From IMG/VR virus record IMGVR_UViG_3300034374_004935, positions 1 through 64,000 of that record: 64,000 nucleotides of DNA. One strand, given 5' to 3'. Below the pieces are notes generated by a model. It was given only the letters and a program-made list of their open reading frames with translations, searched no databases and was not told the origin of the DNA. This DNA is from a virus. Shown here in pieces: positions 16,746 to 23,503 of this stretch. Positions within the stretch are counted from its first letter, which is position 1; each line of letters opens with the position of its first letter. The translations under genes were made by a program, and so were the position numbers.

Positions 16746-18917
16746 CTATGAATAAAAATTTGAATCTATAGTTCCAGTAGGTTTCTTTTTTAAAACGCCC
16801 ATCTGAGAAAAATAATCATTATCTAGAAATGTTTTAACTTCTTCTACACGTTTTTCTGTCTGTTTATACATAGTAGAATCTAACCACATAAGCATTATTA
16901 ACGCAGATACTCTATCAAAGTTGCCTTGTGGGTTCCACATAACTAGCTCTGTTAAAAGTGCAGGAGAATATATAGTTTCGTAAATTTTAGTTTCTGAATT
17001 AATCGACGTAGTTTCTTGTAACCAAGACTTAACCATATTACGTCCTTCTGAGTTAACAGTTGCTGATGCGTTAATTCCTTTAGATGTGTTACCAGTTTGT
17101 TTATATGTATCAGAAGACCGCAATTGATAAGGCGTGTCTGCAAGTAAATATGTGCACTTATGGCGATCAAAGTAATTAAATAAACCGATAAGGTTTTTCT
17201 CATACATACCTATAGCGTTATAATATAACAGAAGTTTTCTACAGATTTCATAAAAATCTTTTGCTTCAGAAGTTCTACCTGTATATTCTGCTACAAGTTG
17301 TCTTGTTAATCTATTCATTATAAATATAGACGGAAGAGAGTCAGTAGTAGACTTATCTTTATCTACAACGTCTATTCCTGCTATGTATACATTTCTAGGA
17401 ACTACGCCCTCATCATTTTTTTGAGGCTTTACCCATATTTCTACGCATCCTCGCTTATCGTCATTACGTTGCAATGGGAATTTTCTTATTGGTTTTAGAT
17501 CCTGAATGGTACTAAACTCTACTTCGTTTCTATCGTTAAATGATAATATACCTTTAAAACTTGCATCTTGGAACTTAGCATATTTACCTCCTTCAACTTC
17601 TGCTAGCTGCTCTTTTAATTGTAGTGTTGGGAAAAATGCTCCTTCTAAAATTAAGAAAGCTTCCGACGGCAACATCGGTCCGTTAATTATTTCAGTTTGG
17701 TATACTGTTGGATCAGGAGACTTTTTAGCTACGTCTCTTTTACTTTCTATAAATACTCTAGACAGCTCTTCATTAGTAATAAGGTTAGGGCCTTTTTTAA
17801 ATTCATTGAGTGTTAGAGAGTATGGTACAAAGTATCCTATAGTTCCTCTATTTTCAAATATGTCCTCAAACTCTACGCAATTGTAATCATGAGGATTTCT
17901 AAATATAGTTTCTGCGTATAGTGCAGCTTTTCCAGATACTAATCCTCCTGTCCCTAGGGCCCATATTACAAGATTCTTTTTTGCTTTAGATGCTTGTGTT
18001 GCTTCAATTGCTCCCCAAGATTCTTTTATATTATACATGAAACCAACCTCATCTAGTGCTACTAAGTTAGGCCGTGTTCCGTTAGCTGCTAGCGGGTTAT
18101 CTTTAAATGTACGATGTCGCATCACAGAGCCTGTTCTTGTAGTTGCTTCTCTGTTAGCCATAAAAGAACCTGTGTGAGATATTGATAGTGGCGACGGATA
18201 ATATTCGTCTCCTAGTTGAAAATCTCCCGCTAATAAATCTAATGCAGTTGTAACTTTTTTCATAAGAGGTATCGAATACTTAGTATCAATAGCCCCAATA
18301 ATTGTATCAGATGCTAAAAAGTTTTTAGTTTTCTTTCTAGCTAAATAATCGTTATAATCTGTAGCCCCATCAAATAAAAAATTATGGTTGGCTATCCCCG
18401 ATGTCGAATAACTCTTACCAGATCCCCGTGCCTGGATACTTATAAAGTGTTTTGCAGAATTTTTATACAGAGGCTTTCCTAGATTCTTACCGTGGTTCTT
18501 TCTAAGATATTCTCGTGCAGGTACGTATTCTAGTTTCTTTAATTCTTCTTTAGTTATACGTTGTAGCTTAAGAGCTAATTCTTTTTCAGGACCGTATTTA
18601 CGATCACATGTATATTTCTTGTCATTAGTAAAGCCTGAGAATCCTCGGCATTCTTCGTAGATTAAAAATAGTTCCCAATCTATATCACGTAAGAACGGTA
18701 AGCCAAATGCTTGCGATACAGATGAATCATCTTCAAATTGTATGTTATGGAAATTTATGTAATAGTATAGCGGCCCAGGCATCCATTTGCCTTGTTGCCA
18801 ATATCCTTCTATACATTTACGTTTTTCTTCTTTCCAAAATGAAAGTCTCTCATAATGTTCTAGTATAGGATGGAATTGTGGTATCTCATCTAATCTAAAG
18901 TTCTTATTGTTTATCAT
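16746..18917 (-). CDS. terL: Large terminase subunit, ATPase-nuclease
   Basis: A 723-residue packaging motor. The ATPase half has a Walker A motif QARGSGKS with Lys168, preceded by a typical adenine-binding strand, and a Walker B LVALDE with Asp289-Glu290. The RNase H-like nuclease half has IAGIDVVDKDKS with a likely metal-binding Asp516 and further acids downstream (LLADTPYQ). It overlaps the zinc-ribbon gene upstream by 14 bases and is followed by portal 29 bases on. It cuts concatemers and pumps DNA through the portal. The motif set makes this the most secure late-gene call. Confidence 0.95.
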   Translation of the reverse strand: MINNKNFRLDEIPQFHPILEHYERLSFWKEEKRKCIEGYWQQGKWMPGPLYYYINFHNIQFEDDSSVSQAFGLPFLRDIDWELFLIYEECRGFSGFTNDKKYTCDRKYGPEKELALKLQRITKEELKKLEYVPAREYLRKNHGKNLGKPLYKNSAKHFISIQARGSGKSYSTSGIANHNFLFDGATDYNDYLARKKTKNFLASDTIIGAIDTKYSIPLMKKVTTALDLLAGDFQLGDEYYPSPLSISHTGSFMANREATTRTGSVMRHRTFKDNPLAANGTRPNLVALDEVGFMYNIKESWGAIEATQASKAKKNLVIWALGTGGLVSGKAALYAETIFRNPHDYNCVEFEDIFENRGTIGYFVPYSLTLNEFKKGPNLITNEELSRVFIESKRDVAKKSPDPTVYQTEIINGPMLPSEAFLILEGAFFPTLQLKEQLAEVEGGKYAKFQDASFKGILSFNDRNEVEFSTIQDLKPIRKFPLQRNDDKRGCVEIWVKPQKNDEGVVPRNVYIAGIDVVDKDKSTTDSLPSIFIMNRLTRQLVAEYTGRTSEAKDFYEICRKLLLYYNAIGMYEKNLIGLFNYFDRHKCTYLLADTPYQLRSSDTYKQTGNTSKGINASATVNSEGRNMVKSWLQETTSINSETKIYETIYSPALLTELVMWNPQGNFDRVSALIMLMWLDSTMYKQTEKRVEEVKTFLDNDYFSQMGVLKKKPTGTIDSNFYS

Positions 18918-19158
18918 TTAATGCTGGCCATTTATCTATTGGACAAGAAGATTCTAATGAGCGTGTTTTAAATTTTAAAGAACATCCACAGATTGAACAA
19001 CAAGAAGAAATAAGAGCTGCACAGTTTGTAGACTTATGTTCACAGTCTGAGCAGATAGTATTTCTAGCCTCAGCTACTTCTTCTATAAATTCATTTTTTA
19101 ATATCAGGTTTTTAATTCCTGATAATATTTTTTGTTTATTTTCCCAAATGTTATCCAT
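18904..19158 (-). CDS. Small zinc-ribbon protein next to terminase
   Basis: An 84-residue protein whose C-terminal half holds a dense cysteine array (CSDCEHKSTNC, SSCCSICGCSLK, SSCPIDKW). This gives at least two CxxC knuckles, so one or two zinc ions are likely. The N-terminal 30 residues form a helix. It ends inside the TerL start (14-base overlap), suggesting translational coupling. Small zinc-ribbon proteins with a C-terminal CPxxKW motif are widespread in phages of Bacteroidota, but their function is unknown. Terminase accessory or DNA binding is only a guess. Confidence 0.65.
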   Translation of the reverse strand: MDNIWENKQKILSGIKNLILKNEFIEEVAEARNTICSDCEHKSTNCAALISSCCSICGCSLKFKTRSLESSCPIDKWPALNDKQ

Positions 19159-19160
19159 AA

Positions 19161-19697
19161 CTATATTTCTCCTGATTCAGTTAAAGATACTATATTCTTT
19201 CCTTTCTTGGTTATTTTTTCTTCTTCGTAATCTTTTTTAATCTTTTTATAATCATCAAATAACTTAGCTGTATTAGCCAACATAGTATCTATTTCTTTTA
19301 AAATTTTTGTGTCGACTTCTGCTATATGTTGTACATCTAAAGCTTGTTTGTATAGTTTCTTTAGTGACTTATCTCTCATCGTCATTATTTCGTTCCAATT
19401 AACTAATGCTCGCTCTGCATCTGAAAGGACCATAGATTTGTATAAGTCTACTACGTCAGTCACATCTTCCCATTTAAATTTGGGATCTTTAAGAAAATCT
19501 TTTTTAATTATATCTAACTTATCAGGTATATTAAAAAACTTTGATTCAGGATTGTGTGCAAAGTCAATAGCCCACATTAATCGTGAGCTATTAGATTTAG
19601 ACTTAGATTTATCTTTTGTATATATTTCATTAAACTCTTTAATGATTTTTAACTCAGGATACATGTCCCAGAAATTATTTTCGTATAGTGCTTTCAT
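19161..19697 (-). CDS. Candidate small terminase subunit
   Basis: A 178-residue, mostly helical, lysine-rich protein two genes upstream of TerL. Residues 40-110 hold several short helices (MWAIDFAHNPESKFFN, then WEDVTDVVDLYKSMV). Residues 120-165 form a probable coiled coil (LKEIDTMLANTAKLFDDYKK). Small terminases combine a DNA-binding start with a helical oligomerisation core, which this could be. No clear helix-turn-helix is seen. The call is based mostly on position and size; a general DNA-binding protein remains possible. Confidence 0.45.
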   Translation of the reverse strand: MKALYENNFWDMYPELKIIKEFNEIYTKDKSKSKSNSSRLMWAIDFAHNPESKFFNIPDKLDIIKKDFLKDPKFKWEDVTDVVDLYKSMVLSDAERALVNWNEIMTMRDKSLKKLYKQALDVQHIAEVDTKILKEIDTMLANTAKLFDDYKKIKKDYEEEKITKKGKNIVSLTESGEI

Positions 19698-19872
19698 AAT
19701 TTAATTTCTTAAGCTTTTCCCACATCTCGTTATAAGGAACTTCAGAATGATATTCTCTACTTCCTAAAATTATAATAGAACTTCCATTATGATGTTTAGC
19801 TAATGCATCTATTTTATAGAAAGTCACTAACATTAATTTATTGTCTACAACTACTTCAAGTGTTAGATTCAT
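19675..19872 (-). CDS. Small protein, unknown
   Basis: A 65-residue protein overlapping both neighbours: 17 bases into the end of the IHF-like gene and 23 bases over the start of the 178-residue gene. Chained overlaps like these suggest translational coupling. Sequence: a short beta region (LEVVVDNKLMLVTFYKI), SSIIILGSREYHS, and a C-terminal helix (YNEMWEKLKKLNYES). No motif is recognised. It is retained because it fills the coding chain with co-oriented frames. Confidence 0.5.
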   Translation of the reverse strand: MNLTLEVVVDNKLMLVTFYKIDALAKHHNGSSIIILGSREYHSEVPYNEMWEKLKKLNYESTIRK

Positions 19873-20116
19873 TTTGTTTCTTTTTTATGCAATAGTTTGC
19901 ATGATTTATTTTTCTTTTATTAGGAACAAACTTTCCAAAGTTATCTATGTGTATTATAGGAAACTTGTTCTCATCAAATAATCCTTCTGTCTTATGATCG
20001 CTACTAATTACCTCTGATATTTTAGAACCTAATAAGTTCCATATTTCTTCTGCCTGGGAAACTTTTATACCGTGAGCAGCTGCTATCTTTTTTAAAATCT
20101 CTTTTTGTTTATTCAT
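19856..20116 (-). CDS. IHF/HU-like DNA-bending protein
   Basis: The start is taken at 20,116 (MNKQKEILKKIAAAHG) because an upstream in-frame ATG would overlap the previous gene more deeply; this gives 86 residues, near the family's 90-100. Helices 1-2 (EILKKIAAAHGIKVSQAEEI) are followed by the beta-arm region IIHIDNFGKFVPNKRKIN, which matches the HU/IHF pattern of F-x-F with basic residues on the arm. crAss-like phages commonly encode such proteins near their late-gene start. Roles could be genome compaction, packaging-site bending or regulation. The sequence is divergent, so the call rests on the arm signature. Confidence 0.65.
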   Translation of the reverse strand: MNKQKEILKKIAAAHGIKVSQAEEIWNLLGSKISEVISSDHKTEGLFDENKFPIIHIDNFGKFVPNKRKINHANYCIKKKQNESNT

Positions 20117-20639
20117 CAGGGATCTCGATAGTAAAATCAAATTCTTGTTCTTCCACTACAGGTGCTTTAGAAGCATCATGTTTATATTCTTTAGGAGGCT
20201 TTACCTCTTCTTTCTTTTCTTTTTCTTTAATAACAGGCTTTTCTTCTTTAGGAGGATTAGCAGTCATAACTAAATTCACTTCAATTCGATAGCCATCAGT
20301 ATCAGGTTTATATCTCAGCTCAGGATGTAATATGTTTTTATCGTCTATTAACGGCTTATTAAACATAGTCTTCTTTCTAAGCTTAGATATGATTACATTA
20401 AATTGTTTTTCAGCAATGCCCAAATCTTCTCTGATCTCTTTACGTACATCAGTAGACAAAATAAACTTAGCTCGTTTCTCTTCAGGCAGTGCTTCGTATT
20501 CGTTATTTAAACTTATCAGTTCAGCTAATACATCTCGCTCCTGGGGAGTAAGTCCAAGCATAAAATTCATAAACGCCAATATCTGACGATATATAATTTT
20601 ATTATTTGTCGGTAATGATAGGACCTTTCGTTGCTTCAT
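20109..20639 (-). CDS. Putative winged-helix regulatory protein
   Basis: The start is set at 20,639 (MKQRKVLSLPTNNK); an earlier in-frame ATG at 20,675 lies further inside the preceding gene. Residues 20-120 read as a winged helix: LTPQERDVLAELISL, then VRKEIREDLGIAEKQF as recognition region, then NVIISKLRKK and a wing. A long charged Pro/Lys/Glu tail follows (KEEKPVIKEKEKKEEVKPPK), ending acidic (FDFTIEIPDE). A DNA-binding regulator or late-transcription factor is plausible. The family is not recognised; the HTH assignment is by eye. Confidence 0.55.
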   Translation of the reverse strand: MKQRKVLSLPTNNKIIYRQILAFMNFMLGLTPQERDVLAELISLNNEYEALPEEKRAKFILSTDVRKEIREDLGIAEKQFNVIISKLRKKTMFNKPLIDDKNILHPELRYKPDTDGYRIEVNLVMTANPPKEEKPVIKEKEKKEEVKPPKEYKHDASKAPVVEEQEFDFTIEIPDE

Positions 20640-21003
20640 GAATAATTGTTTTCTGCATTTCTTTATCAGTAGCAAGCATCTTAGCTACTTCATACCAAGT
20701 AATAAGCGCTCCCTGTGTAAGAGTAGCAAGTACTTCTATAATTGCATGGTACTCCATAGTCTTTGCATCTATGTTATTTGGTCTAGGTAATCTAAACTGT
20801 TGTACAGTTCTTTCACCGTGACCGAGTTCAGCAACTATGATGTCTACATGCCATGCTTTAAATATATGTTTTTCTTCTTTTATTTCTTCAGGATATGACT
20901 TATACTTAAACGTAAGTCCTGAAGCTGTAGATTTTTCTGATGCTACTACAAAAGCTGTAGCTAATAATTCTTTAGCTACTTTTAATTTCTCTGCTGTCTT
21001 CAT
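20602..21003 (-). CDS. Conserved-looking small cytosolic protein, unknown
   Basis: A 133-residue protein with an N-terminal helix (AEKLKVAKELLATAFVVASE), central beta strands (HIFKAWHVDIIVAELGHGER, then VQQFRLPRPNN) and C-terminal helices (YHAIIEVLATLTQGALITWY). The frame overlaps the 65-residue gene upstream by 32 bases and the HTH-like gene downstream. No cysteines or known motif are seen. Function is unknown; the neighbourhood is DNA-binding and packaging genes. Confidence 0.55.
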   Translation of the reverse strand: MKTAEKLKVAKELLATAFVVASEKSTASGLTFKYKSYPEEIKEEKHIFKAWHVDIIVAELGHGERTVQQFRLPRPNNIDAKTMEYHAIIEVLATLTQGALITWYEVAKMLATDKEMQKTIIHEATKGPIITDK

Positions 21004-21169
21004 TGTTTATTAAATAACATTTCATTATTACTTTGTCAGGGCCTAAGAATAATTTAGAATAAAAGAATTTATTCTGCTGTCTACAATAATCCTTAAATCT
21101 ATCTTCTAAGACCCGTGACTTTTCTAATATTTCTCCCAGATCCTCTGACCTTAATTCTCCAATTTCCAT
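20972..21169 (-). CDS. Small protein, unknown
   Basis: A 65-residue mixed-charge protein (EIGELRSEDLGEILEKSRVL, then FFYSKLFLGPDKVIMKCYLI). Its start codon touches the stop of the winged-helix gene upstream (one-base overlap), and its end overlaps the next gene by 32 bases. That chain supports translation as part of the same message. One helix and two strands are suggested; no family is recognised. Confidence 0.5.
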   Translation of the reverse strand: MEIGELRSEDLGEILEKSRVLEDRFKDYCRQQNKFFYSKLFLGPDKVIMKCYLINNEDSREIKSS

Positions 21170-21435
21170 CAGTAATCCTCTTTTAATTCATCTGATAATG
21201 TGTATTTGCCTCTTGATATCTTAACTAGCAGTTTTCTTTCAGTCAATGAGCTTAACATCTTTTCAAGAGCAGCTCTAGAGATATTCAACTCGTCACAGAT
21301 CTCTTGTTTGTTTACACCGTCACTGTACCAAACCTCATTAGGCATTTGTCGTATTATATAGAATAATGCATGGAAACTTCTGTCTTTAGACTTTAGAAGA
21401 ATACTGTCATTAGTATCTAGGCTAACACATATCAT
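21169..21435 (-). CDS. Small winged-helix DNA-binding protein
   Basis: An 88-residue protein with a clear winged-helix layout: helix 1 (SFHALFYIIRQMPNEVW), helix-turn-helix NKQEICDELNISRAALEKML, and a wing hairpin RKLLVKISRGKYTLS. This resembles small MarR/replication-initiator type regulators. It is second in the leftward block, 57 bases after the 171-residue gene, so it may act in the early-to-late switch together with it. The fold call is fairly secure; the target is unknown. Confidence 0.65.
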   Translation of the reverse strand: MICVSLDTNDSILLKSKDRSFHALFYIIRQMPNEVWYSDGVNKQEICDELNISRAALEKMLSSLTERKLLVKISRGKYTLSDELKEDY

Positions 21436-21492
21436 AACGCAAATATAATAATTTTATAATAACTTGTACAATATTATTAATTATTATAATAT

Positions 21493-22008
21493 TTATATAA
21501 AAGGATGAAATACATTAAATACTTCTTTATCGATGGTTTTTCTTTTTCTAGCTATGTATGGGTTTAACATGTAGATTACTCTAACCTCATCTCTAATTTT
21601 TCCTTTAAGCTGATAGATTACTCCTACTTTCATAAGCTTACTAAGTAACTTTAGAAACATAGCCTTAGAACTATAGTTTAAAAACTTCTGTAGTGACTTA
21701 TTGCTATGAGGCTGTGAGCCATTCCACACTATATTTAGAGGCGTTTTAAGATCTGTAGCCATCATAAGCATAGAATTAATCTCTGTACGTGATAACTCAT
21801 TAGATAAATACTTAACTGTTTTAGCATCTAGTACAATATAATCGTCAGAAGTAATGACTACCATCTCTCCTTCTTCTGTTATATTAACTGACATCTTATC
21901 TTTACCAAGTTCTGATGATAATAATTCACCAGTCTCTGCGTTTACATACTTACCCACATCAAACTGTTGTTTCTTAGTACTGCGCTTCTTAATTATTCTG
22001 TTTCCCAT
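21493..22008 (-). CDS. Winged-helix regulator or RepL-like protein, first gene of leftward block
   Basis: A 171-residue basic protein at the head of the late block. After a flexible N-terminus (MGNRIIKKRSTKKQQF), residues 40-75 are beta-rich. Residues 75-150 form a winged helix (LSRTEINSMLMMATDL, then SLQKFLNYSSKAMFLKLLSK) with a wing KVGVIYQLKGKIRDEVRVIY. The order and the closing phrase MLNPYIARKRK recall plasmid RepL-type proteins. Three palindromes lie 34-92 bases upstream of its start, so autoregulation or origin binding is plausible. Whether it acts as regulator or replication initiator cannot be told from sequence. Confidence 0.6.
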   Translation of the reverse strand: MGNRIIKKRSTKKQQFDVGKYVNAETGELLSSELGKDKMSVNITEEGEMVVITSDDYIVLDAKTVKYLSNELSRTEINSMLMMATDLKTPLNIVWNGSQPHSNKSLQKFLNYSSKAMFLKLLSKLMKVGVIYQLKGKIRDEVRVIYMLNPYIARKRKTIDKEVFNVFHPFI

Positions 22009-22318
22009 AATACAAAGATATTATAAATATATTACAATAACTAGTACAAAAGTACTATTTTTAGTACCTATAGGGCGTTTTAGGTACTATTTTTAGTACC
22101 ACCCTAAATCCTCTGTGTGTCAGTAGTAGTCTAGTCTATAGCCTGATATTTTATTTTTTACACTTATTCTTATTTGGTAGTCTTTTTCTAATTGGTGAAT
22201 ATACCCCCCGTATTTTTATATGAGCTATAAAATTTTGTAAGAGTGGTAACTAGCACAGTCAACGACCTGGGTTGAAAGTGAGCGGGGGCAAACCATTCCC
22301 TACGTTCAATTTTCAATT
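22009..22318. other. Divergent intergenic region between leftward and rightward blocks
   Basis: This 310-base gap separates the leftward virion block from the rightward block. It holds three palindromes at 22,042-22,100, listed separately. The right half has a run of C (ATACCCCCCGTA at 22,200-22,211) and a GAGCGGGGGCAAACC segment near 22,280-22,294. TTGAA and TTCAA flank the latter. No perfect Bacteroidota -7 element (TAnnTTTG) was found by eye; AAAATTTTG near 22,231 is close. A promoter pair, and possibly the replication origin, are expected here by layout only. Confidence 0.6.
22042..22100. promoter_or_regulatory. Cluster of three TAGTAC/GTACTA palindromes (operator candidate)
   Basis: TAGTAC-AAAA-GTACTA lies at 22,042-22,057. 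GTACTA-TTTT-TAGTACC at 22,052-22,068 shares its left arm with the first site's right arm. A second copy, GGTACTA-TTTT-TAGTACC, lies at 22,083-22,100. The last two share 17 identical bases and repeat at a spacing of 32 bases, about three helical turns. Dyad symmetry at helical spacing next to a winged-helix gene is typical of a dimeric repressor operator, and overlapping arms suggest competing occupancy. The A/T spacers could also form hairpins in RNA. Confidence 0.7.
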
Positions 22319-22585
22319 ATGGCAAAAGCTAAAAAAGCAAAGATTAAATTCCAACGTTTTGTTGAATCCTCTAAGGGCACGCGAATGTTGATGTTCTCTA
22401 AAGTCACGGGAGATGAAGTCGTGGCTTCTCAATGTCTAACGGGATTCGAGTTCGTCTTGGACGGTGTTACTCAAGCGAAAGCTGAGCAGTACGGCAAGTC
22501 CAAGGAGGATTGGAGCGACGAGTTGGACATCATCCCACAGGAGTACGATGGTCGTGTCGTGGGCAAGGTGGTGCGTATCAAATGA
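22319..22585 (+). CDS. Small basic protein with foreign codon use
   Basis: An 88-residue protein, lysine-rich at the start (MAKAKKAKIKFQRF) and acidic in the middle (SKEDWSDELDIIPQEYDG), ending basic (VVGKVVRIK). It has no known motif. Its second half uses GC-ending codons (GAG, AAG, GTC, CAG) far more than any neighbour, which use AT-ending codons. That points to a recent arrival or to strong translational selection as the first rightward gene. The preceding leader is long and GC-rich for this genome. Function is unknown; an early host-takeover protein is a positional guess. Confidence 0.65.
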   Translation: MAKAKKAKIKFQRFVESSKGTRMLMFSKVTGDEVVASQCLTGFEFVLDGVTQAKAEQYGKSKEDWSDELDIIPQEYDGRVVGKVVRIK

Positions 22586-22632
22586 TGCGTACCACACGAG
22601 TGTTAGTTATCTGACACTCTTTTCTCTTTCTG

Positions 22633-22709
22633 TCTTCATCATAATAGTAAGGATCTTCACGCAGGTGATAGCGCTGTGAACATCTAGAATGGATCTATTA
22701 TGATGAAGA
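22633..22709 (+). ncRNA. Structured RNA candidate A, closed by a perfect 15-bp stem
   Basis: TCTTCATCATAATAG at 22,633-22,647 is exactly complementary to 22,695-22,709. The 47 bases between contain a nested pairing (TTCA..CAG with CTG..TGAA, about 22,655-22,680) and GGATC/GATCT ends beside the main stem. The element is 77 bases long and lies 47 bases downstream of the 88-residue gene. Its strand cannot be told from the stem; + is assumed from flanking genes. No Rfam-type family is recognised. It contains no sensible reading frame. Confidence 0.6.
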
Positions 22710-22752
22710 AATAATCTTTTAGTTTAATAATAACATAATTACTTATAACATT

Positions 22753-22821
22753 ATGTATCAGTTAGTCATTATTGATGGAGTTCTAACGGAGTTAGACAAC
22801 ATCGCCAACCCTAATGCTTAA
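22753..22821 (+). CDS. Possible 22-residue peptide
   Basis: ATG at 22,753 opens a 22-codon frame (MYQLVIIDGVLTELDNIANP, then NA) ending TAA at 22,821. It lies between structured RNA A and a 13-bp hairpin. The peptide is hydrophobic-acidic and could be a leader peptide or a small real protein. It may equally be chance; the A/T-rich leader TAACATT before the ATG resembles other starts here but is not decisive. Confidence 0.25.
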   Translation: MYQLVIIDGVLTELDNIANPNA

Positions 22822-22830
22822 AGCATTGAT

Positions 22831-22860
22831 GAGCCATAGCGATTTATATTGTTATGGCTC
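22831..22860 (+). terminator. 13-bp hairpin, terminator candidate
   Basis: GAGCCATAGCGAT at 22,831-22,843 pairs with 22,848-22,860 over 13 pairs, including two or three G-U pairs, around a TTAT loop. It is followed by AATTTTATAATT, a weak T-tract. It closes the segment containing the 22-residue frame. It may work as a terminator or as an RNA processing or stability element. Because of G-U pairs, the + strand RNA is the better-paired strand. Confidence 0.55.
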
Positions 22861-22936
22861 AATTTTATAATTACCTGTAGTATCATAAGAATAGGGTCTA
22901 AAATCAGGAGACAATGCTATCTTATGTTTCGCTTTT

Positions 22937-23033
22937 GGCAATGAGCGACAAGTTAGGCATACTAAATATAGCTTCGGCTTTAGTATGTAGTATCCTATTG
23001 GTGGAGCTGACTAACCTAATCATTGCCTTTTTT
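22937..23033 (+). ncRNA. Structured RNA candidate B ending in a T-tract
   Basis: GGCAATGA (22,937-22,944) pairs with TCATTGCC (23,020-23,027), followed at once by TTTTTT. Nested inside, GTTAG (22,952-22,956) pairs with CTAAC (23,011-23,015). A hairpin, CATACTAA with TTAGTATG (22,958-22,965 and 22,980-22,987), is capped by AGC-TTCG-GCT, a UUCG tetraloop. The fold is compact and ends like an intrinsic terminator 26 bases before the next gene's ATG. It could be an independent small RNA or an attenuator/riboswitch-like leader; no known class is recognised. Confidence 0.65.
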
Positions 23034-23058
23034 ATTTTATAACTTAATACATATTATT

Positions 23059-23289
23059 ATGACTGTTTTCAATACAATAAAAAAAGCTGAACACTACGTT
23101 GATTATAAAAACAAAAGTAAAGGTGTTCGTAATCATAATTGGTTCAGCGGATATATGTGGCAATATCTTGAGTATAAAATTGATTATGATAATAAACGTG
23201 TCATTAAAATGGGCGGATCTGATGGTTGTGGTTGTGGATGTGATATGTATACTTTTCATTATCGTGAAGTAGTTGGTAGAATTAAATAA
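23059..23289 (+). CDS. Small Gly/Cys-motif protein, unknown
   Basis: The start is placed at 23,059 (MTVFNTIKKAEHYVDYKNKS), because an earlier in-frame ATG lies inside the terminator of RNA B. The 76-residue product has several aromatic residues (NWFSGYMWQYLEYKID) and a central GGSDGCGCGCDMY motif, three cysteines separated by single glycines, which could bind a metal. The rest is charged. It follows RNA B by 26 bases, so its expression may be attenuated by that element. No family is recognised. Confidence 0.6.
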   Translation: MTVFNTIKKAEHYVDYKNKSKGVRNHNWFSGYMWQYLEYKIDYDNKRVIKMGGSDGCGCGCDMYTFHYREVVGRIK

Positions 23290-23299
23290 ATTAATAATT

Positions 23300-23416
23300 A
23301 TGAAAAAGATTGTAGTAACACAACAAGAAATTCAAGAGGCTTGCAAAAAGCAAGTCTATCGTGATAAGTCTAAGTACTATCGCAAGAAGAAGCATAAAAA
23401 TGGCAGTACCACATAG
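23300..23416 (+). CDS. 38-residue basic peptide overlapping a tRNA-like element
   Basis: ATG at 23,300, ten bases after the previous stop, opens a 38-codon frame ending TAG at 23,416. The product (MKKIVVTQQEIQEACKKQVY, then RDKSKYYRKKKHKNGSTT) has 14 Lys/Arg residues, mostly in the C-terminal half, suggesting nucleic-acid binding. An AATAATT leader before the ATG resembles neighbours. Its last five codons overlap the 5' acceptor arm of the tRNA-like element at 23,402. Processing of that element would cut this message. Small size leaves some doubt. Confidence 0.55.
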   Translation: MKKIVVTQQEIQEACKKQVYRDKSKYYRKKKHKNGSTT

Positions 23417-23473
23417 GAATGATAGCTCTTATGATGGGTCTGGAATGTATAGGTTCGAATCCTATTACTGCCA
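23402..23473 (+). tRNA. Degenerate tRNA or tRNA-like element 1
   Basis: A 72-base element with a perfect seven-pair acceptor stem (GGCAGTA at 23,402-23,408 with TACTGCC at 23,466-23,472). It also has a perfect five-pair T arm (ATAGG, TTCGAAT loop, CCTAT). The interior is weak: a three-pair D stem CAT/ATG around AGGA, and an anticodon stem of about four pairs with two G-U pairs. A TTATGAT loop at 23,429-23,435 would give anticodon AUG (His). An alternative long pairing of the middle (CATAGGA with TCTTATG) competes. No CCA is encoded. It may be a decayed tRNA or a tRNA mimic. Confidence 0.4.
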
Positions 23474-23479
23474 CTAAAT

Positions 23480-23502
23480 CATTTACTGCTGAATGGTAAA
23501 TG
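23480..23502 (+). repeat. 7-bp hairpin next to tRNA-like element 1
   Basis: CATTTAC at 23,480-23,486 pairs with GTAAATG at 23,496-23,502 around the loop TGCTGAATG. It sits six bases after the tRNA-like element and one base before the 14-bp stem of RNA C. This placement makes it a probable spacer helix of one longer structured transcript. Confidence 0.5.
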
Positions 23503-23503
23503 T

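Noticed and set aside
19309-19704. 131-codon open frame on the + strand
   Set aside because: It lies opposite the 178-residue gene of the late block; no leader, no neighbours in that direction.
22824-22840. TTGATGAGCC resembling a hammerhead ribozyme core
   Set aside because: The required CGAAA partner and a third helix are missing; the bases are part of a 13-bp hairpin instead.
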